This document shows, piece after piece, positions 62,422-64,000 of a DNA stretch of 64,000 nucleotides. Under the pieces are notes generated by a model. It was not told the DNA's origin, did not search any database, and saw only the letters and a program-made list of their open reading frames with translations. Both the position numbers and the translations under genes were made by a program. Position 1 is the first letter of the stretch. Each line of letters starts with the position of its first letter. The stretch spans positions 62,001-126,000 of the forward strand of contig CBDCVJ010000047.1 in NCBI GenBank assembly GCA_965222975.1, written 5' to 3'. This DNA is from UBA6168 sp965222975. GTDB lineage: Bacteria; Bacteroidota; Bacteroidia; Chitinophagales; Saprospiraceae.

Positions 62422-64000
62422 ATGAAAAAAAATATATCACTTAAGAATAAGAACGTAAGAGGCAAATATTTAAAAAAAACGCCCCCCGCCCTTTCCTTCG
62501 CATTTGCTTTTTTGCTTTTATTAGGCTGTGTGCCCATGCTGGCCCAAATCGGACAGGACACGATCCCTGTACTTGATTACTCTGCTCCAAAGGATTATGA
62601 AATAGGTGGTGTAAAAGTGACGGGTTCAAAATATAGCGATGCCAACGCCATCATTTCCATTGCTGGCTTCCGCGTAGGCGACCGTATAAGAATACCTGGC
62701 GGAGATGTGCCACGAGCCTTGAAGGCTTTGTGGAAACTGAGTCTTTTCACCGACATCCAGATCTTTAAAGAAAAAACAATCGGGGATGTCGTTTTTTTGG
62801 AAATACAAGTTCAGGAGCGGCCAAGGCTGACCACCCATTCCTATAAAGGCGTTAAAAAAGGAAGCCACGACGACCTCAACGAGCAGGTCAACAAATACCT
62901 CATTAAAGGAGGCATCGTAACGGAAAGCATCAAGTCCAATTCTGCTTATGCCATCAAAAAGCACTTTGTTGAAAAAGGCTTTTTCGATGTAGATGTAAAT
63001 GTGCTGGAAGAAAACGACACTTCAAGGATCAATTCTGTCCGCTTGATTTTTGATATAAATAAAGGCAAAAAAATCAAAATACAGGATATTACGTTTTCGG
63101 GAAACAGCAACATCAAATCCCGCAAGCTCCGTAACCTGATGAAAAATACCCGCCGCAGGAAAAGGTTATTGGCCTCATCCAAACTGATAAAAGCAGATTA
63201 TGCGGAGGACAAAAAAGCACTGATAGCGCATTATAATAAGGTAGGGTTCAGGGACGCACTTATTATCTCGGACAGTATTTGGAGGGAGGATGATGGCGAC
63301 TTGATGGTACATATCAACCTGAACGAAGGCAACCAATATTATTTCAGGAACATATCATGGAAAGGCAATTCCATATATGATACAAAAACCCTCGATAATA
63401 TCCTTGGTATCAAAAAAGGGGATATTTACAATAGCGAACTCCTCGAAACCCGTCTGCAATTTAGTCAGGATGGAAGGGATGTAAGTTCCCTTTATATGGA
63501 CAATGGCTATCTGTTTTTCAGTGTTGACCCTGTTGAAATTGCCGTCACTGATGATTCTATTGACCTCGAACTTCGAATATTTGAGGGTCCACAAGCCACT
63601 ATTGACAAGGTGGTCATCAAAGGGAACGACCGCACCCACGAACACGTAGTGCGCCGCGAACTTAGAACCATCCCGGGAGCAAAATTCAGCCGGTCAGATA
63701 TTATCCGTTCCCAACGGGAAATCATTAACCTTGGCTACTTCAATCCTGAAAATTTAGGTATCAACACACCTGTCAACCCAGAAAGAGGAACAGTTGATAT
63801 TGAATATACAGTCGAGGAAAAACCTTCTGACCAATTGGAGCTTTCCGCTGGTTGGGGTGGTCGTGGCCGTGGAGTCATCGGTACGCTCGGGGTGGCATTC
63901 AACAACTTTTCTGCCCGCAATATTTTTGACCGCAGCACTTGGAGCCCATTGCCGCAAGGTGACGGGCAAAGGCTTTCATTGCGGGCACAAACAAATGGCC
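62422..64000 (+). CDS. bamA: Outer membrane protein assembly factor BamA, 3' partial
   Basis: The frame opens at the ATG at 62422 and runs past the window end (526 codons seen). The N-terminus is basic and has a hydrophobic signal segment (LSFAFAFLLLLGCVPMLAQ). POTRA domains follow: YEIGGVKVTGSKYSDANAIISIAGFRVGDRI, IKIQDITFSGNSNIKSRKLRNLMKNT, YFRNISWKGNSIYDTKTLDNILGIKKGDIYN and IDKVVIKGNDRTHEHVVRRELRTIPGAKFSRSDIIRSQREI, then VDIEYTVEEKPSDQLELSAGWGG leads into the start of the beta-barrel (Omp85). It inserts beta-barrel proteins into the outer membrane. The signal region contains a Cys (LLGCVP), but the expected cleavage is at MLAQ, so a lipoprotein is unlikely. A CCCGA-N5-TCGGG hairpin lies just upstream (62386-62405). 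Confidence 0.93.
   Translation, partial: MKKNISLKNKNVRGKYLKKTPPALSFAFAFLLLLGCVPMLAQIGQDTIPVLDYSAPKDYEIGGVKVTGSKYSDANAIISIAGFRVGDRIRIPGGDVPRALKALWKLSLFTDIQIFKEKTIGDVVFLEIQVQERPRLTTHSYKGVKKGSHDDLNEQVNKYLIKGGIVTESIKSNSAYAIKKHFVEKGFFDVDVNVLEENDTSRINSVRLIFDINKGKKIKIQDITFSGNSNIKSRKLRNLMKNTRRRKRLLASSKLIKADYAEDKKALIAHYNKVGFRDALIISDSIWREDDGDLMVHINLNEGNQYYFRNISWKGNSIYDTKTLDNILGIKKGDIYNSELLETRLQFSQDGRDVSSLYMDNGYLFFSVDPVEIAVTDDSIDLELRIFEGPQATIDKVVIKGNDRTHEHVVRRELRTIPGAKFSRSDIIRSQREIINLGYFNPENLGINTPVNPERGTVDIEYTVEEKPSDQLELSAGWGGRGRGVIGTLGVAFNNFSARNIFDRSTWSPLPQGDGQRLSLRAQTNG

Noticed and set aside
62241..63969. Several reverse-strand frames of 60-110 codons
   Set aside because: Antisense to bamA, which is open to the window end and has POTRA motifs throughout.

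Overview
The window looks like a chromosomal piece of a Bacteroidota bacterium, most plausibly of the Saprospiria (Lewinella/Haliscomenobacter-like) group. Reasons seen in the sequence: several secreted proteins end in type IX secretion (T9SS) sorting domains of type B (VPNAFSPNGD..., gliding-motility-associated C-terminal domain) or type A; there are regulator-propeller (Reg_prop/Y_Y_Y) sensor kinases; Shine-Dalgarno sequences are weak or absent; and several genes are preceded by the Bacteroidota -7 promoter element TAnnTTTG. Taxonomy is inference. No rRNA, tRNA, CRISPR array, IS transposase or phage structural gene was recognised.

Layout. 1-8.1 kb: two neighbouring giant T9SS cargo proteins built from the same ~253-residue module (the first is cut by the window start). 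8.2-15.1 kb: S9 peptidase, ComEC-like channel (reverse), DUF4199 membrane protein, M28/glutaminyl-cyclase-like lipoprotein, purE. 15.1-22.1 kb: a third giant T9SS protein (2336 aa, 19 tandem Ig/PKD-like repeats). 22.4-26.3 kb: dnaJ and grpE, palindromic repeat DNA, a TPR protein. 26.4-29.4 kb: a T9SS type-B gene and an msrA gene, both interrupted by many single-base frameshifts. 29.5-35.0 kb: a DASS-type anion/Na+ symporter and a LytTR response regulator with its propeller histidine kinase. 35.3-47.4 kb: an AT-rich stretch of poorly recognised secreted proteins, lipoproteins and a small membrane protein, interrupted by GC-richer purL and a chitinase remnant. 47.8-52.0 kb: a hybrid propeller kinase/response regulator (HTCS) with a shortened AraC domain. 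52.4-55.4 kb: two tandem secreted thioredoxin-fold paralogues and a TPR lipoprotein. 55.8-64 kb: ABC ATPase, polytopic membrane protein, S24/C1-like repressor divergent from a glucosaminidase, WecA/MraY-family transferase divergent from uppS, and bamA running off the end.

How it fits together. Much of the window concerns the envelope and surface: giant adhesin-like cargo, periplasmic thiol proteins, undecaprenyl phosphate synthesis (uppS), lipid-linked glycan initiation (WecA-like), outer membrane protein assembly (bamA) and a cell-wall hydrolase. Two propeller sensors flank the AT-rich island of secreted proteins. Intergenic DNA is unusually rich in long, near-perfect palindromes; at least three families can be recognised by shared sequence, including a composite element of about 180 bp present near 24.7 kb and 59.9 kb.
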